A stretch of 64,000 nt of DNA, from assembly GCF_026802175.1 (NCBI RefSeq), contig NZ_CP113797.1, forward strand, positions 186,001-250,000, written 5' to 3'. The notes beneath the pieces were generated by a model. The model was given only the letters and a program-made list of their open reading frames with translations. It was not told the origin of the DNA and made no database searches. The DNA comes from Thermocoleostomius sinensis A174 (lineage in GTDB: Bacteria; Cyanobacteriota; Cyanobacteriia; Elainellales; Elainellaceae). Shown in pieces: positions 62,420 to 64,000 of this stretch. The stretch's first letter is position 1. The number at the start of each line of letters is the position of its first letter. Both the position numbers and the translations under genes were made by a program.

Positions 62420-63397
62420 TTAGAAGGGCGATTCGGACGGCGATGGCTGAAACTCTAGATAGCGTAAAAAGTCGATTAGCTCTGTGTCGTCTAACTCCTG
62501 TCGCGATCGCTTGCCATAGGTGCGCTTGAGATAATTGCGTCCTTGCTCGGTTGTCCAGCCCAATCGTTTCATCTCCAAGCCAATTTTGGCAATTTCTTCC
62601 GAGCGATCGGTTTCTGCTGTGACTAGCGGCGCTTCATTTGGCTCTGTCTTTCGTTTTGTCTTTTTAGCGGGTGTTGCCTTTTCAGAATCAGCCGCTCGGT
62701 TTTTTGCTGGAGATGGCTCTGCTTCCAACTCAGGAAGGGCGGAAACGATCGGAGTAGCTGATTCAGAAGACGCCGTTACGAATGCCTCCGAAGATTCAAT
62801 TGGCAAGTTAAGGCTTGGTTCATGAGCCGGATCAAATGAAATAGCAGCGTAGTCTGACTGATACTCGGTGGAACTGTAATCGAAATTTGAAGGCGAAAAA
62901 CTGGACGCCAAAGGAGACTCTGTTTCTGCGGTGGGCTGAGGCGGTACGTTCGCCACAGATTCAGGCTGACTACTAGGGGGGTAGCTGGAAAATGCTGATG
63001 GTGCAACTGGCTGGGTGCGATTGGGCGTTTCAACCAATGGCGACGCCGCCGAAGCAGTTGATGGCACTGAAGCAACCAACGGAACAGGTATAGGGTTCGT
63101 AGCGCCTTGAAACGGCGGAGGAGACATCACCGAACTCCCCTCCGAGGCAAGGGAAGCCAGCGCAGAACTCTGATCTATCCCAAGTCCGGATAAGGCCCGA
63201 TACTTGGCCCGATCTTCGGCCTGCTCAATATCAACGGCTGCCGCTAATCCAGTGGCCAAAATAATAGAGCCAGCTCGTACAACGGCACGTACCACGTAGC
63301 TGTCTTGATGAATGGTCAACAGTTCGGAGGTGAGGCTAGCGGTTGGATAGCGAGCCTGAAGCTGAGTGATGAGAGTTGGGAGGGAAAACGAGTTCAT
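62420..63397 (-). CDS. Protein with single-strand-annealing-like N and C termini, unknown
   Basis: Protein of 325 residues in three parts. The N-terminal 75 residues (LQARYPTASLTSELLTIHQD, YVVRAVVRAGSIILATGLAA, EQAEDRAKYRALSGLGI) recall the core strand-helix signature of ERF/Rad52-type annealing proteins. A Pro/Ser/Ala-rich linker of about 180 residues, probably disordered, includes a basic patch (AKKTKRKTE). The C-terminal 55 residues (EIAKIGLEMKRLGWTTEQG, YLKRTYGKRSRQELDDTEL) look like the small helical domain found at the end of phage annealing proteins. Homologues occur in cyanobacteria, but no function is established. Confidence 0.75.
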   Translation of the reverse strand: MNSFSLPTLITQLQARYPTASLTSELLTIHQDSYVVRAVVRAGSIILATGLAAAVDIEQAEDRAKYRALSGLGIDQSSALASLASEGSSVMSPPPFQGATNPIPVPLVASVPSTASAASPLVETPNRTQPVAPSAFSSYPPSSQPESVANVPPQPTAETESPLASSFSPSNFDYSSTEYQSDYAAISFDPAHEPSLNLPIESSEAFVTASSESATPIVSALPELEAEPSPAKNRAADSEKATPAKKTKRKTEPNEAPLVTAETDRSEEIAKIGLEMKRLGWTTEQGRNYLKRTYGKRSRQELDDTELIDFLRYLEFQPSPSESPF

Positions 63398-63569
63398 TAG
63401 TTAGGGTAATGACTCTGGAGACGACACAGGTAATACTACAGAAATTACAATCACAAAGAATATTTGCAAGCCTATTGAGGCAATGTTGACCAGTTTAGAC
63501 GTTAAGCTGAGGTTAGAGAGCTATCCTCTCATGTTTTGTTAAGTTTCTTTCAATGATGTTGTTGAGAAG

Positions 63570-63588
63570 ATCGGTGGCGCTCACCGAT
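63570..63588. promoter_or_regulatory. Hairpin in the leader of the TerC-family gene
   Basis: ATCGGTG-GCGCT-CACCGAT is a perfect 7-bp stem 30-48 bases before the ATG of the downstream gene. The yybP-ykoY (Mn2+) riboswitch, which often precedes TerC-family genes, was looked for and its conserved elements were not recognised. Confidence 0.4.
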
Positions 63589-63617
63589 TTATCTTAAATT
63601 TCAGGACTTCGCGTTTA

Positions 63618-64000
63618 ATGCTAGACCAACTGCTTGACTATTCTCCCAATTTTGGTCTCGACACTCTCATCTTGTTGCCCGTCCTTGTGGCCCTAGAGGC
63701 TGTTTTGTCGGCTGATAATGCCATTGCTTTGGCGGCGATCGCCCAAGGATTGGAAGGGCCTCAACTTCAGCGTCGTGCTCTCAATTTTGGGTTAGTAATT
63801 GCCTTTTGTTTGCGCGTCCTTCTAATTTTGACCGCCACTTGGGTACTGCGATACTGGCAGTTTGAGTTGCTAGGAGCGGTTTATCTGCTGTGGTTGGTGT
63901 ATCAACATTTTGCGCCTAATGCAGATATTGATTCTGAGTCCAGTTCCCATCATCATAAGCCTCGCTTTGGGTCGTTGCTTCAAGCGATTCCGATGATTGC
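63618..64000 (+). CDS. TerC/Alx family membrane protein, N-terminal part (cut by window end)
   Basis: The frame opens at the ATG at 63618 (TTTAATGCTAGACCAACTG) and runs to the end of the window without a stop, 127 codons. It encodes a first helix LILLPVLVALEAVLSADNAI with the diagnostic acidic residues (E and D in ALEAVLSADNAIALA), then a second (ALNFGLVIAFCLRVLLILTA) and a third (FELLGAVYLLWLVYQHF), followed by a His-rich loop (SSSHHHKPRF). TerC-family proteins are linked to metal-ion (notably manganese) export and to thylakoid membrane insertion in plastids. The rest of the gene lies outside the window. Confidence 0.85.
   Translation, partial: MLDQLLDYSPNFGLDTLILLPVLVALEAVLSADNAIALAAIAQGLEGPQLQRRALNFGLVIAFCLRVLLILTATWVLRYWQFELLGAVYLLWLVYQHFAPNADIDSESSSHHHKPRFGSLLQAIPMI

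Noticed and set aside
63398-63617. yybP-ykoY manganese riboswitch before the TerC-family gene
   Set aside because: The conserved loop sequences were not recognised; only a simple 7-bp hairpin is present.

Overview
The window is chromosomal DNA of a cyanobacterium. The evidence is photosystem II genes (psbO, psb27), a plant/cyanobacterial-type carotenoid pair (pds, crtB), a cyanobacterial-type glutamate-cysteine ligase, several protein families largely confined to cyanobacteria and plastids, a group 3 sigma factor of the SigF type, and very frequent GCGATCGC/CGATCG (HIP1-type) octamers in and between genes. The species cannot be named. No rRNA, tRNA, CRISPR array, prophage or intact insertion sequence was recognised.

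Layout. 0-4 kb: end of an unknown gene, acylphosphatase, an orphan HlyD-type adaptor, a secreted RlpA-like protein and a clavaminate-synthase-like Fe(II)/2-oxoglutarate oxygenase. 4-6.5 kb: dnaK behind a long leader containing a long-range inverted repeat. 6.8-18 kb: a glutamine amidotransferase, two tandem Ca2+/H+ antiporter paralogues, a methyltransferase, exported PrxQ and pterin dehydratase-like proteins, acetyl-CoA synthetase, small membrane proteins and a universal stress protein. 18-24.4 kb: dienelactone hydrolase, recG, rsmA, and an RTX-repeat serine peptidase divergent from rsmA. 24.5-33.7 kb: pds-crtB, gshA, a DUF2237 gene, a secreted protein, PEP synthase and a GT14-like glycosyltransferase. 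34-40 kb: psb27, ridA, tldE/pmbA, a frameshifted small gene, a GC-rich hairpin-rich intergenic region, cca and a small basic protein. 40-44 kb: an Lpt operon on the minus strand (lptA-lptB-lptF/G plus a 372-residue single-TM protein). 44.3-57 kb: conserved cyanobacterial families (DUF309, DUF6825-like, DUF3084, DUF2721, DUF4278), an ABC1 kinase next to a PP2C phosphatase, a pentapeptide/membrane protein, an LpxB-like glycosyltransferase, a sodium:solute symporter and YjbQ. 57-64 kb: thrB, sigF, psbO, clpP, a protein with annealing-protein-like ends, and the start of a TerC-family gene cut by the window end.

Most of this is a housekeeping landscape. The feature that best fits 'structure not explained by genes' is a recurring pattern of exact or near-exact short tandem duplications of 9-18 bp. 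One (11 bp) breaks a conserved small gene. One (15 bp) duplicates the ribosome-binding site and start codons of the dienelactone hydrolase gene. One (15 bp) lengthens the LptB N terminus in frame. Others lie between genes. Three leaders (dnaK, ppsA, sigF) and the 37.5-kb region contain inverted repeats that look like uncharacterised structured RNA or DNA. Gene starts were chosen from start codon type, Shine-Dalgarno spacing and family alignment by eye. No database search was possible.
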